The translations under genes and the position numbers were made by a program. Below, in pieces: positions 1 to 8,359 of a stretch of DNA of 64,000 nt. A model generated the notes under the pieces. It did not search any database, was not told the DNA's origin, and saw only the letters and a program-made list of their open reading frames with translations. Each line of letters begins with the position of its first letter. Position 1 is the first letter of the stretch. Source of the DNA: a virus; IMG/VR virus record IMGVR_UViG_3300021424_000019, positions 1-64,000 of that record; one strand, given 5' to 3'.

Positions 1-11
1 GGCATTTCCAT
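1..11 (-). CDS. start of an unidentified gene cut by the window edge
   Basis: On the minus strand AAGGAG, four bases and then ATG GAA ATG lie at the very edge of the window, so a leftward gene begins here and runs out of view. Only the first codons are visible and no product can be named. Confidence 0.5.
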
Positions 12-75
12 GGTACTCCTTGTAATCTGATGAATCATGTATCAAACATACTCATTTGCTGTCTTTTAAGAAACG

Positions 76-324
76 TCACGAACCAGGCCAGTATTGAGCG
101 CCATCTTTCCAAGCCATCTCCGACTCATCATCAAACAACACATAGTTGTCATTTCCATCGTCCATCAAACCCGTGTAGATAATAATTTGTCCATCGCCAT
201 CTTCGTCAATCAAATAGTTCTTACAAAGCGCAGCGATTTTGGCGCGGAACCGCTCCCCACTCGTCGTCTTTGCGCGTTTAGCGCGGGGTCTTGCTTTGGC
301 CTTGCGCTTCTTTGCTTTCGCCAT
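76..324 (-). CDS. small protein with a basic tail and an acidic domain
   Basis: 82 residues. The start ATG at 324 is preceded by AAGGAG; an upstream in-frame ATG lacks a good ribosome site. Residues 1-25 are almost entirely Lys/Arg/Ala, like a histone tail, and could bind nucleic acid. The rest is acidic and contains DEDGDG, an EF-hand-like loop, followed by a hydrophobic strand. Family not recognised; a DNA-associated role is inference from composition only. Confidence 0.75.
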   Translation of the reverse strand: MAKAKKRKAKARPRAKRAKTTSGERFRAKIAALCKNYLIDEDGDGQIIIYTGLMDDGNDNYVLFDDESEMAWKDGAQYWPGS

Positions 325-350
325 TATTTGCACTCCTTGTCTAATATGGT

Positions 351-488
351 TCATGAATCATGATCAACTCCGCAAACTTCACATGTTCTTGATTCTTTAT
401 CAAGAAAATTAATACCTACATAAATTCTAATCGCAAGCAAACATACAAATAAACCATAACCTATGTTGCTGATAATCATATCTGTCAT
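351..488 (-). CDS. 45-residue single-span membrane protein
   Basis: Begins ATG ACA GAT and ends with TGA at 351. Residues 3-27 form one hydrophobic segment (MIISNIGYGLFVCLLAI), followed by a charged tail with CEVCG and an HDS end, possibly a small metal site. The ribosome site is weak. It fills an otherwise empty gap and reads in the same direction as its neighbours. Function unknown. Confidence 0.5.
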   Translation of the reverse strand: MTDMIISNIGYGLFVCLLAIRIYVGINFLDKESRTCEVCGVDHDS

Positions 489-531
489 ATTTAACACTAC
501 CGTTTCGGGATACTTAACGCTACTGTTTCGG
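487..531. repeat. tandem 22-nt repeat upstream of a small gene
   Basis: Two copies with a 23-nt period (487-508 and 510-531) differ only by three transitions; each ends in GTTTCGG on the + strand. They lie between tRNA-Met and the ATG at 488, so they could be a duplicated operator or promoter element. Confidence 0.55.
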
Positions 532-604
532 TGGGCCGTGTAGGGATCGAACCTACGACCAAGGCATTATGAGTGCCACGCTCTAACCACTGAGCTAACG
601 GCCC
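532..604 (-). tRNA. tRNA-Met (CAT)
   Basis: Cloverleaf with a 7-bp acceptor GGGCCGT/ACGGCCC, D arm GCTCAGTGGTTAGAGC, T arm GTAGG TTCGATC CCTAC and anticodon loop CTCATAA. The anticodon is CAT, so it could be Met or, after lysidine modification, Ile(AUA). The outermost anticodon-stem pair is T-T. No CCA is encoded. Confidence 0.93.
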
Positions 605-612
605 GTATGTCG

Positions 613-684
613 TGAGCCGAGAGGGAATCGAACCCCCGACACTCACCATGTAAAGGTGACACTCTGCCACTGAGCTACCGGCCC
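613..684 (-). tRNA. tRNA-Val (TAC)
   Basis: Acceptor GGGCCGG pairs with TCGGCTC with two G-T pairs. The anticodon stem is TCACC/GGTGA with loop TTTACAT (anticodon TAC). The T loop TTCGATT sits on a five-pair stem. It starts directly beside the stop codon of the upstream gene, so it is probably processed from that mRNA. Confidence 0.93.
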
Positions 685-1056
685 CTATAAAAGTTCATCA
701 TAACCATACTTAAAATTAGTGCTGTTTATACCAGCATCCCGCTTATGTTTAATCTCTCTTCTTTTTCTAAGAGCCGCAAGTCTATACACGCAATCTATAC
801 CACGATCGGTAATGAAATATCGTTTACCGTCAGCGTGAGAATAGAAGTTCACTAGTTTCATTTTTAACAATCTAGACAGAGCTCTTTCTAAATTGTCTTT
901 CTTTTTATATCTTGCAGCATTTATTGTATAGAGCTCACTAGACGTAGGATCTGTATACGCAGTGGTCCTACTATACATATAAATGAAATGCAACAATACG
1001 TCGCTCATAGAGCCGGACTCTACAAAAGGTCTAAGTGCTTTCGACTTTTTCGACAT
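685..1056 (-). CDS. winged-helix-like small protein
   Basis: 123 residues from MSKKSKAL; the chosen start has AAGGAA seven bases upstream. The middle (ELYTINAARYKKKDNLERAL followed by LLKMKLVNFY and YFITDRGIDCV) resembles a helix-turn-helix with a beta wing ending in a 'T.RG' turn, as in MarR/PadR-type domains. The C-terminus is very basic. The gene overlaps the preceding gene by 26 nt and ends against tRNA-Val. A transcription-factor or structural DNA-binding role is inferred. Confidence 0.75.
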   Translation of the reverse strand: MSKKSKALRPFVESGSMSDVLLHFIYMYSRTTAYTDPTSSELYTINAARYKKKDNLERALSRLLKMKLVNFYSHADGKRYFITDRGIDCVYRLAALRKRREIKHKRDAGINSTNFKYGYDELL

Positions 1057-1384
1057 TAGCAGTTTCCTTGCCTTTGATATAACCATTTACAAGATCTATG
1101 ATCTTTGTCCATTTAGGATCATACAAATCAGAAAAAGCCGTAAGATCCTTTAAAATCTTTTCTTTCATCCCTCTTTGGGTCAAATCCCAAACCATTTCAA
1201 GAAAAACTTCACTGTCTGTCTTCAGATGATGATCCTTTCCGGTAATTGGATTACGAACGGTGACATAATCTGCATACAGATGGGGAATCATACAATAACT
1301 ACTGGAATTTATTGCTGCTTGTACCTTTTGTTCCAAAGTCGTTTTTTCTTCCTTGACGACCTTATTCTTCTTCAATGGTGGCAT
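1031..1384 (-). CDS. unknown protein, 117 residues
   Basis: The start MPPLKKNK is fixed by AGGAGGA upstream; a longer in-frame form lacks a ribosome site. The N-terminus is Lys-rich, followed by a mixed helical domain (EVFLEMVWDLTQRGMKEKIL). No family recognised. It overlaps the next gene (685-1056), so the two are translationally coupled. Confidence 0.75.
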   Translation of the reverse strand: MPPLKKNKVVKEEKTTLEQKVQAAINSSSYCMIPHLYADYVTVRNPITGKDHHLKTDSEVFLEMVWDLTQRGMKEKILKDLTAFSDLYDPKWTKIIDLVNGYIKGKETANVEKVEST

Positions 1385-1472
1385 AAAAATTCCTCCTACT
1401 TTTTGTTTGATTAGTTTGAAATGTACGTCACTGCATACTTTTATTTCAAACAAACTTTTTAATGCTGGACCG

Positions 1473-1545
1473 TGCGCCCTGCGGGGATCGAACCCGCGAC
1501 CAGCGGATTAAAAGTCCGTTACTCTACCAACTGAGCTAAAGGCGC
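1473..1545 (-). tRNA. tRNA-Lys (TTT)
   Basis: Acceptor GCGCCTT/AGGGCGC, D arm GCTCAGTTGGTAGAGT, anticodon arm ACGGACTTTTAATCCGC with anticodon TTT, T arm GCGGG TTCGATC CCCGC. It suits the Lys-AAA-rich codon use of the AT-rich genes. Confidence 0.95.
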
Positions 1546-1552
1546 GATCTAA

Positions 1553-2209
1553 TCAGTTGTAGACTATCTTGGTTACGGGTGGTGAACCTGTTGAAACAAC
1601 GACTGCCTTGGTCTTAGAGTCTTTGTTCTTTCGAAAAGCAACACGCGTATTGTCAGCGGCAACTTTTGCTTGTTCTACCGTACCCAAAGAAACCAACCTA
1701 ATCTTGGTTTCCAAAGCAATTGAAATTGTATCATCTTTGCTACCGGAAACAGACAAAGTCTTTTTTGATCTTTGTAGTGTACCTGGTGCAACATGGTTGT
1801 TGTCAATGCCGATTTTGCATCCTGCATTGAATGATCTTTGCAATACCTCATAAACCGCGTCGTAAGATACACCGGCCTTCTGAGCCAAAGATCTGACGGT
1901 AAATGCTTTACCGGTTGCAAACAACTGGAATGCATAGGATGCGCCACCGAACTTTGGACGATAACGATAAAGTGCCGCAAGGAACTCTGCAGTGCCGCTT
2001 AAGTACGTCTCCATTACTTCTGCGACTACCTTGGATTCACTCTTGGCATCATCTTTGCTCTTTGGCTTTGAACTCCCGTTCAATCTTTTGGGATCAAAAA
2101 CATAAACCTCAGAACCCTTTGAAGAAACTGAAGAATCATGTTTGCCAATAAGCTTGACAAATTCTTCAGGAGTTCCTTCAAACTCAATTCCATTAATAAT
2201 TGCTTTCAT
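1553..2209 (-). CDS. putative DNA-binding protein with HTH
   Basis: 218 residues; the ribosome site AAAGGAA lies eight bases before ATG. Residues ~1-25 form a small beta domain (IINGIEFEGTPEEFVKLI), then a Ser/Lys linker, then around residues 105-130 a helix-turn-helix (TVRSLAQKAGVSYDAVYEVL), then a basic, Ser/Val-rich C-terminus. Probably a sequence-specific regulator or DNA-packing protein; the family is not recognised. Confidence 0.75.
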   Translation of the reverse strand: MKAIINGIEFEGTPEEFVKLIGKHDSSVSSKGSEVYVFDPKRLNGSSKPKSKDDAKSESKVVAEVMETYLSGTAEFLAALYRYRPKFGGASYAFQLFATGKAFTVRSLAQKAGVSYDAVYEVLQRSFNAGCKIGIDNNHVAPGTLQRSKKTLSVSGSKDDTISIALETKIRLVSLGTVEQAKVAADNTRVAFRKNKDSKTKAVVVSTGSPPVTKIVYN

Positions 2210-2240
2210 TTTATATTTCCTTTCTTGATGAGATAAGGCA

Positions 2241-3653
2241 TTATTTTAACTTGAAATAATCAGTATACTGACCTACAACACCAGACTTTGAAACAGCAGC
2301 AATTCTGCATGAATCAATGTTAGATACTGGTATAGCAACGTAAAAATAATTTAATCTATGACCTCTATTACGAATAGATCTTGAAACATTGTTTGACCCA
2401 GAATATGAACAATCAAATAAGTATGCAGAAAGAAGATCTGTTTTACCAGTATACTTGAAATCAAGATACAGATAATCTTTTCCGTGTACATCTTTGTATA
2501 TGCCCAATATTTCAGGAACGGTCAAAACAAACTCAGTGTCTCCTTCAGGAGGAGCCGGCGCAACAACCGTTGTAGTTGTAACAGGAGGCTTGATAGTGGT
2601 TACTGGCGGACGCAAAACCGTTGTTGTTGTAGTTGTGGGTGAAGGCATTTGACCGTCACCAAACAAATATCCAAGGTCTATTCTTTTTGTGACGATGGAT
2701 GTAAAATCATCTATTGCAGGCATTGAACTATCCTTAAAGTCTTGTGTTACTTTGTCTACAGACTGTACTCCGTACTTGGATCTGTATACTGCGTAAGCAC
2801 CAGCAACGTGAGGAGCTGCCATGGAAGTACCTGAAGCAGTTCTGTAAGAACCGTTCAATTCTGAAGAATATATATTATCTCCAGGAGCGGAAAAATCTGT
2901 ATCTTCATGAACATTGGAAAACTTAGTTACTTCGTCCCTATTATAATAGGTTGCAGCTACACTGATAGTGTCGGTTATGCATGCAGGAGAACTCATTCCG
3001 TGAGAATAAGCGTTTCCTGCTGACACAACTGTGGCAATATTTTTTGACTTAAGTTTAGAGATAATACTTGTAAGATCTGGAATATAGCTATTGCAAGATG
3101 ATTTAAATACCATCGTCGTGCCAAGAGACATGTTTACTGCAGCAATGTTGTATTCGGATGATATCGAATCAACCCACCGCAATGCAGCAATGATATTGCC
3201 GTCAAACGTAGATCCGTATCTGTCAAAGATATTTACTGCAATTATCTTTGCTTCTGGTGCGACTCCTGACATGTTGGCGTTGGAACCGGCGACGATTCCT
3301 GCCACATGAGTACCATGCCAGTGAACCGGCTTTGCGGCTCCCTGTCCAATCATTTTGGTTGTACCATTTGGACAGGCTACTGCAAAACATGCTTCCAACG
3401 CCACCTTGTTGGACAAAAATGAAGATTGAACATCTACGCCTGAATCTATAACGACCACAAAAGACCCATTGCCTTTGTGTAGATTCTGATGAGCCTTGAC
3501 AGCACCAATCTGCGACAAACTTCTTGTAAGATTCATTCTGAACTTAACTGGCCCTAACGCCTGTAATGTATCTGCTTTGACACTTGTTGTGTTCGAAAAA
3601 ACAAACAAAGGCATTAATGCCAAAACAATAAGTGAAATAAAAATCTTCTTCAT
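2241..3653 (-). CDS. secreted subtilisin-like serine protease (S8)
   Basis: 470 residues with a signal peptide (MKKIFISLIVLALMPLFVFS). The catalytic triad is in S8 order: Asp in VIDSGVD (~69), His in HGTHVAG (~113) and Ser in SGTSMAAP (~275). A Thr/Pro linker (~340-370) of the actinobacterial type leads to a C-terminal beta domain with two Cys. Expected to cleave proteins outside the membrane, perhaps envelope or competitor proteins. An in-frame CGG codon at 3177-3179 (LRWVDS) is read as ordinary Arg here, because the catalytic Ser lies downstream in the same frame. A secreted protease in the early half of a phage is unusual. Confidence 0.93.
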   Translation of the reverse strand: MKKIFISLIVLALMPLFVFSNTTSVKADTLQALGPVKFRMNLTRSLSQIGAVKAHQNLHKGNGSFVVVIDSGVDVQSSFLSNKVALEACFAVACPNGTTKMIGQGAAKPVHWHGTHVAGIVAGSNANMSGVAPEAKIIAVNIFDRYGSTFDGNIIAALRWVDSISSEYNIAAVNMSLGTTMVFKSSCNSYIPDLTSIISKLKSKNIATVVSAGNAYSHGMSSPACITDTISVAATYYNRDEVTKFSNVHEDTDFSAPGDNIYSSELNGSYRTASGTSMAAPHVAGAYAVYRSKYGVQSVDKVTQDFKDSSMPAIDDFTSIVTKRIDLGYLFGDGQMPSPTTTTTTVLRPPVTTIKPPVTTTTVVAPAPPEGDTEFVLTVPEILGIYKDVHGKDYLYLDFKYTGKTDLLSAYLFDCSYSGSNNVSRSIRNRGHRLNYFYVAIPVSNIDSCRIAAVSKSGVVGQYTDYFKLK

Positions 3654-3690
3654 AATATTCCTTTCATAAATATTATGCGTATAAACCGTG

Positions 3691-3763
3691 CTGGCGAGGC
3701 AGGGCTCGAACCTGCGACCCAGGGATTAACAGTCCCTTGCTCTGCCAACTGAGCTACTCGCCA
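3691..3763 (-). tRNA. tRNA-Asn (GTT)
   Basis: Acceptor TGGCGAG/CTCGCCA with discriminator G, D arm GCTCAGTTGGCAGAGC, anticodon loop CTGTTAA (GTT), T arm GCAGG TTCGAGC CCTGC. Its 5' ten bases are also the 3' end of the whiB-like coding region. Confidence 0.95.
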
Positions 3764-4080
3764 ATATCTTCACCTTCAATGGTGTTGGCTGCTCTGCGAT
3801 AAACAGTTGAACGACGGAGCTTTATGTTCGGTGGACCAAATCCAAGTAAAGATCTGTCGTATTCATTTTCGCCAGCCCAAAAACCATGCTCTCTGTTCGA
3901 GCGGGCATAGTTTCTGCACTGCTCAAAAACATCGCAGTTATTGCATATTTTACGAGCCTTTTCTTCGCGCCTATGAGCAGCTTGTGGACGCTCAGATACA
4001 TGCCCAAAAAATAAGTGTGTCATGCCTTTGCATGCTGCACTTTCTATCCAAGAATAATCTTGATCAAACGTTTCTGGCAT
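3754..4080 (-). CDS. whiB: WhiB-family iron-sulfur transcriptional regulator
   Basis: 108 residues. The four WhiB cysteines are at 17, 46, 49 and 55 (CNNCDVFEQC), followed by the turn GFWAGENE in place of the usual G[VI]WGG, then a basic region (KLRRSTVYRR) for DNA contact. In this family the cysteines bind a 4Fe-4S cluster and the protein acts on the primary sigma factor and promoters. WhiB proteins are confined to Actinobacteria and their phages, which points to the host. The stop codon lies inside tRNA-Asn, so tRNA processing would trim the mRNA end. Confidence 0.93.
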   Translation of the reverse strand: MPETFDQDYSWIESAACKGMTHLFFGHVSERPQAAHRREEKARKICNNCDVFEQCRNYARSNREHGFWAGENEYDRSLLGFGPPNIKLRRSTVYRRAANTIEGEDIGE

Positions 4081-4101
4081 AACACCTCCCTAACCAATAT
4101 G

Positions 4102-4187
4102 TGCCCAAGACGGGAATTGAACCCGTACGACTATCTCTAGTCGAGGGGGTTTAAGCCCCTTGCGTCTGCCTGTTCCGCCACCTGGGC
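4102..4187 (-). tRNA. tRNA-Leu (TAA)
   Basis: 86 nt with the long variable arm of class II tRNAs. Acceptor GCCCAGG/CTTGGGC, anticodon stem AGGGG/CCCCT around CTTAAAC (anticodon TAA), T arm ACGGG TTCAATT CCCGT. Confidence 0.94.
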
Positions 4188-4193
4188 ATAGAA

Positions 4194-4424
4194 CTATTTG
4201 ACCAACTCACTTGGATCGTAAAGCTGTTCAGACGAAACCAAGGGATTGGTCAAGACGTCGTACATAGACTGGTACCAAGTAATCAGATATTCCAATTCTT
4301 CGAACCGTTCGTCATCTATAAGCCCAAGAGGTTTCAATTCCTTGACGGCTTCCAGAAAAACTATAGTATTCTTAATATTCTTATAATCTTCTGCTTCTGA
4401 ACCAATCATAATACTTAATGACAT
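4194..4424 (-). CDS. unknown acidic helical protein
   Basis: 76 residues, acidic, predicted mostly helical (NTIVFLEAVKELKPLG, DDERFEELEYLITWYQSMYDVL). AGAAAGGA precedes the ATG. Lies seven bases from tRNA-Leu. No family recognised. Confidence 0.65.
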   Translation of the reverse strand: MSLSIMIGSEAEDYKNIKNTIVFLEAVKELKPLGLIDDERFEELEYLITWYQSMYDVLTNPLVSSEQLYDPSELVK

Positions 4425-4445
4425 ATATATCCTTTCTGTATAACC

Positions 4446-4595
4446 TTATTTATTGCCCAAACTTTTTATTTCTCTGTTAATATAACAGGAAACGCAAAGT
4501 TTAAGATCAAACTTTTTCTTATAACTTACTTGATTAGAATAAACGTTGCAATCATAACATTTCAATTTAGAAGGTGGCGAATATTTGGACTTCAT
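4446..4595 (-). CDS. 49-residue zinc-ribbon protein
   Basis: Reads MKSKYSPPSKLK, then CYDC and, after ~20 residues, CVSC, the spacing of a two-knuckle zinc ribbon, then a basic tail ending LGNK. Its ATG overlaps the TGA of the preceding gene (ATGA), the coupling seen throughout this block. Role unknown; such ribbons often bind nucleic acids. Confidence 0.7.
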   Translation of the reverse strand: MKSKYSPPSKLKCYDCNVYSNQVSYKKKFDLKLCVSCYINREIKSLGNK

Positions 4596-5065
4596 ACTAT
4601 CATTTTCTGGTCGTAGTATCTTGATATTTGTTCAACAAGCTCGTATGGAACAGAATAATCTACCTCATGATTCTGCTGATCAAGAGCACTTGCTGAACCG
4701 AATACAAGCACATCACCAGATATCACGTTAGTAGAAAGAAATCCAAGCATCGCCAAAGTGCATGATCTGTACAAACACGTTGCAACAAAATTTACATTAT
4801 GATGATGAACCGCAAAATCAGTAACAACATACATATGATAATATGGGTGCAATGGTATCAACAAAAGAGAAGAAACTTGCTGTTTAAATACCTCCGATTT
4901 GACACCATCGGGGGTATTAAAACATATCTTTGGTTCTTTTGAACCAACAGGTATGTACAAAGACTTTATTCTTCGTTCAGCGTCTTTTTTTACAGACGGA
5001 AAATTTTCTGGAGTAATGCTGAAATGGTTTACTAAATATTTTGAAACATACATAGTAATAACCAT
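4592..5065 (-). CDS. unknown protein, 157 residues
   Basis: Mixed alpha/beta protein with no motif I recognise (SLYIPVGSKEPKICF, LLLIPLHPYYHMYVVTDF, GFLSTNVISGDVLVFGSA). The alternating hydrophobic strands suggest a compact barrel or sandwich. It lies between the helicase gene and a zinc ribbon it is coupled to. Start uncertain between two nearby ATG codons. Confidence 0.65.
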   Translation of the reverse strand: MVITMYVSKYLVNHFSITPENFPSVKKDAERRIKSLYIPVGSKEPKICFNTPDGVKSEVFKQQVSSLLLIPLHPYYHMYVVTDFAVHHHNVNFVATCLYRSCTLAMLGFLSTNVISGDVLVFGSASALDQQNHEVDYSVPYELVEQISRYYDQKMIV

Positions 5066-5075
5066 TATAGCATAT

Positions 5076-6764
5076 TTACTTCCATTTCTTATTTGAAGCT
5101 ATTTTGTTTTCAAGCCATTTCGGTTTGGGATTAGCTTCATAATACTTTGTTATGATGTTGCTTGCAATACCTTTGGTCATATCTGCAGTCAAAGGTACAC
5201 CAATTCTTTTGAGCAACCTTTTCTGCTTGTCAGTTGGTTCATCATGTCTCCAAACAGATTGATTATCAATTAAATTTACGCTGGAAGATCTATTGTTTAT
5301 GACCCACCTGTCGCTTCTTGCAAAAGCTTCCCTAATATCAGCTGGGTATCCTAATACGGTCTCATTAGGAACAGTATTGAACCCAACTTTTTGTATGTGC
5401 ACAACAGACAATCTTCCAAGAGTGTCTGTGTGTATCTTTAAAGATTCGTTGTTTCCAATGCCCAATCTGTATTCATCCTGTGCAGTTTCAGCCCAAACAA
5501 AAGTTGAATATTGTAATATGAACTGATTAGGTGGTGGCGGCATGAACAAATCAATTCTCTTGTACGCTAAATCAATGTCCTGTGGTTTAAGCACCCTAAC
5601 GGCCTCTCCTGGGCAGTAGGCTTCCAGTTCCTTGTACTTGTTGGCAACATCGACCAAATCTTGACCTTGCAGGTCAAAATCTGGCGGCATGCCCAACAAT
5701 GTGGGGAGACCCAAAGGCTTTTTGCCTTTCGTGGTATCGGCTACGTCTATGATCATGCAATTGTTTTTTCCCTCAAATAGACGGGTTCCACGACCGACTA
5801 TCTGAGTGTACAACAATGATGATCGTGTTGGTCTAGCCAATATAACGACCTCTACAGAAGGCTCGTCAAAGCCCTCGGTTAATACACCCACATTGACGAC
5901 TACTTTTATTTTTCCAGAACGAAAATCATTGAAAGTAGATTGTCTTTGTTCGTCTGGAGTGTCGCCAAGAACTACTCGTACAGGTGTCCCTTGTCTCGCA
6001 AAGGATGCGGCCAGGTCTTTTGCGTGCTGTACTCCAGCGGCAAATACGAGGGCTTTTTTATCTTTTGCAATCTCCAGATAAGACTTAACAACAAGATTGT
6101 TACGGTAAGGATTATTGATAGTATCTTCCAATTGAGACGCGATATAATCGCCATTTGTTGTCTCCACTTCCGAAATGTCAGTGTCTGTGTTTATTCTATA
6201 ACCTACTAACCTACAAAGATATCCTTCTTGAATTAAATCAAGAATATTTTTATAGTAAACTATCTCGTCGAAAACATCTGTCAATCTTACCGAATCACTT
6301 CGTTGTGGTGTAGCGGTAACGCCCAAAAGAAGATTGGGATCAAAATAATCCAATATTCTTCTGTACGTTGTGGCTGCAGCATGATGTGCTTCGTCCACGA
6401 CTATAGTCTTAAAATAATTTTTAGAAAATTTATTTATTCTGTTAGAATCTGACCTACCAAGAGTTTGCACAGAAGCAACTACAACGTCACAGAGTTCTGC
6501 AGTTTGTTCTGCTTTTTCTGTTTGAACATCCAGATCAGGATTGGACCATAAAATTTTGTCCTTGGCCTGTTCTAGAAGTTCACCTCTGTGGGCAAGAACG
6601 AGCATCGGTAAAGCATCGGGTATAGTTTGGGGTAGATGACTAAATACAACTGTTTTACCTGAACCAGTCGGAAGAACTATCAGCTGTCTAAAAATATTCT
6701 TGTCAATATTATTGACTATTGCATCTAGCGCTTCCTGTTGATATGGTCTAAGTTGTATAGTCAC
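5076..6764 (-). CDS. SF2 DEAH-box helicase
   Basis: 562 residues. Q-like LRPYQQEAL, motif I PTGSGKT (~33), motif II VVDEAHH (~123), motif III TATP, and C-terminal motifs IV-VI (VLTEGFDEPSVEVVILARPT, QIVGRGTRLF). The layout matches the type I restriction-R/RadD/UvsW-like group. The ~200-residue C-terminus is unassigned. Such phage proteins remodel DNA forks or recombination intermediates using ATP. All Arg codons seen are other than CGG. Confidence 0.92.
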   Translation of the reverse strand: MTIQLRPYQQEALDAIVNNIDKNIFRQLIVLPTGSGKTVVFSHLPQTIPDALPMLVLAHRGELLEQAKDKILWSNPDLDVQTEKAEQTAELCDVVVASVQTLGRSDSNRINKFSKNYFKTIVVDEAHHAAATTYRRILDYFDPNLLLGVTATPQRSDSVRLTDVFDEIVYYKNILDLIQEGYLCRLVGYRINTDTDISEVETTNGDYIASQLEDTINNPYRNNLVVKSYLEIAKDKKALVFAAGVQHAKDLAASFARQGTPVRVVLGDTPDEQRQSTFNDFRSGKIKVVVNVGVLTEGFDEPSVEVVILARPTRSSLLYTQIVGRGTRLFEGKNNCMIIDVADTTKGKKPLGLPTLLGMPPDFDLQGQDLVDVANKYKELEAYCPGEAVRVLKPQDIDLAYKRIDLFMPPPPNQFILQYSTFVWAETAQDEYRLGIGNNESLKIHTDTLGRLSVVHIQKVGFNTVPNETVLGYPADIREAFARSDRWVINNRSSSVNLIDNQSVWRHDEPTDKQKRLLKRIGVPLTADMTKGIASNIITKYYEANPKPKWLENKIASNKKWK

Positions 6765-6771
6765 AACTCTC

Positions 6772-6933
6772 CTAACTATATGACTCTTGATATTCGTACG
6801 ACACAGACTCGGTCATCATGTCTTCTACTTGTTCGTCAGAAACAGTGTCGATCTTAACATAATAAACTACGGTTTTGTCTTTTAATGTTATATATTCTTT
6901 TTCTGTTTTTATATTTTGTTTGTTTTTTTGCAT
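6772..6933 (-). CDS. small acidic unknown protein
   Basis: 53 residues if the ATG MQKNKQ is used; a TTG upstream would add nine. The N-terminus is Lys-rich, with a beta-like middle (KTVVYYVKIDTVSDE) and an acidic/Tyr-rich end. Packed between the helicase and the 201-residue gene. No family recognised. Confidence 0.55.
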   Translation of the reverse strand: MQKNKQNIKTEKEYITLKDKTVVYYVKIDTVSDEQVEDMMTESVSYEYQESYS

Positions 6934-6937
6934 ATTT

Positions 6938-7543
6938 TCATTTACTCTTACTGTAATCAATATACGTTATATTCATATTCTTAAATGATCTAAATTGATA
7001 ATGCATTGATGTATAGTACGATAACAAATCATTTATACTGAACGGAGGTTTATCAAGATGTGTATAAGCATAAAGCAATTCTATCATCTCCTGAGTAACT
7101 CCGTCGTGATCCTTTAGATCTATCTCCTTTGAACTTTGTTGGGCAGTGTCCCAAACTACTTCTTTGTCGTTCAAAGTGTAAGGAAGAAAGACTACGCCGG
7201 CCGATTTGTCACCCACAAAATAACAATGCAAACAATTGTTAACATCTTTAGAATCTTTAGATTTATACGTAGAATCAAGCACAAGCACACATGCTTCTGC
7301 ATGCACAGCACTGTAAGAATACATCATCTCTGCAATGCAAGACTTGAAATCCGTTTCATCTACATAAGATCTGGCCACAATACCAAAAATCTTGTCTCCA
7401 AAGAAATCGAAAAATACCAATCTAGGGCGATAAGCAGCATTGTTAGTTAGCTTAACGTGGTCACTAAAAGAACTAGTGATATTTTTTATTTCTTCTTCTG
7501 GACTATTTACATAGTCTTGTAAAGAAGGATACTTAATCGCCAT
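6938..7543 (-). CDS. unknown protein, 201 residues
   Basis: Alpha/beta protein with strands RLVFFDFFG, KIFGIVARSYVDETDF and EACVLVLDSTYKSKD and a helical C-terminus. The N-terminal half recalls a nuclease- or JAB-like fold but no catalytic set is clear. In the same operon as the helicase. Confidence 0.7.
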   Translation of the reverse strand: MAIKYPSLQDYVNSPEEEIKNITSSFSDHVKLTNNAAYRPRLVFFDFFGDKIFGIVARSYVDETDFKSCIAEMMYSYSAVHAEACVLVLDSTYKSKDSKDVNNCLHCYFVGDKSAGVVFLPYTLNDKEVVWDTAQQSSKEIDLKDHDGVTQEMIELLYAYTHLDKPPFSINDLLSYYTSMHYQFRSFKNMNITYIDYSKSK

Positions 7544-7551
7544 AATATTTT

Positions 7552-7932
7552 CTACGATCCTTTGATTATACTATTGAATACGACAGAATCTTTGAGCATG
7601 TCAAAGAAAGCATAAGTAATATAAACATACAAAGCTGTCCACAATGCAGCAGTAACTACTGCACCGGAAGACAACAATACCAAGAACGTCAATGCATAAG
7701 CGATGCTTTCTACTACCCATGTAGCAACAAGAACGCCTGTTTTTGACTCTGTTCTTTTCACGTAGTTTACGGTCTTTTTGGTGTATTTACCAATCTTATA
7801 AACTATTCCCTTACGTGACTCAGGATGATAGTCAATAATAGTTGGCTCAACTCTAGGTGAAGAAATTAAAGTCCGCAAAACGTCCAACATTTTGTCAACG
7901 TCGGATGTTTTGGTGTATACTGTAGTCGTCAC
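7552..7932 (-). CDS. membrane protein with two to three spans
   Basis: 126 residues from GTG at 7932, chosen because AAGGAG lies seven bases upstream; a longer in-frame form would read into the 37-bp repeats and lacks a ribosome site. Residues ~68-115 hold hydrophobic segments (VLVATWVVESIAYALTFLVLL and VVTAALWTALYVYITYAFF). A basic region (KKTVNYVKRTESK) sits before the first span. Function unknown. Confidence 0.75.
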   Translation of the reverse strand: MTTTVYTKTSDVDKMLDVLRTLISSPRVEPTIIDYHPESRKGIVYKIGKYTKKTVNYVKRTESKTGVLVATWVVESIAYALTFLVLLSSGAVVTAALWTALYVYITYAFFDMLKDSVVFNSIIKGS

Positions 7933-8007
7933 TTTGTGACTCCTTTGTGGTTGGTAGGGTCGGAATGGGTGGTATGGGTCCACTCGTTCCGATCCTTTTA
8001 TTTGAAA

Positions 8008-8359
8008 TGGTTCATTTTTCGTACGTGTTACAATCAAAGGTGTTGATTCATTTCTACCTAATGATACATGTTTCGATGTGTGATTCATTCAGGTGGTTTG
8101 CTACGAATTCATCCTGATGATTCATTCCCAGTAATTGTTACAAATCAATGACTATAATTCATTCGTGCATCATGTTCAAAATCGTTGTTAGTGATTCATT
8201 TACTGCGTTTGTTACAAATCGGCGAAAATGATTCATTCGCTTTACATGTTACCATTAAATGTTTGTGATTCATTCCTCAGACATGATACTAATCCCAAAT
8301 GATGATTCATTCATAGATCTTGTTACAAATTGAAATCAATGATTCACTCCGGTGAACGG
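8008..8359. repeat. 37-bp direct-repeat (iteron-like) array
   Basis: Nine starts in perfect 37-bp register (8044, 8081, 8118, 8155, 8192, 8229, 8266, 8303, 8340), plus a degenerate copy at 8008. Each unit opens with TGATTCATTC and about 18 bases later carries TGTTACAAATC or a variant; the rest varies. No gene lies in 7933-8387 apart from this array. The fixed phase (about 3.5 helical turns) suits an iteron origin, a partition site or a cooperative operator. Confidence 0.9.

Noticed and set aside
76-324. DEDGDG as a polymerase DxDGD motif
   Set aside because: It lies in an 82-residue protein and fits an EF-hand-like loop; no other polymerase feature is present.
8044-8359. CRISPR array
   Set aside because: Constant parts are two 10-bp boxes within a 37-bp period, with no repeat-spacer structure and no cas genes.
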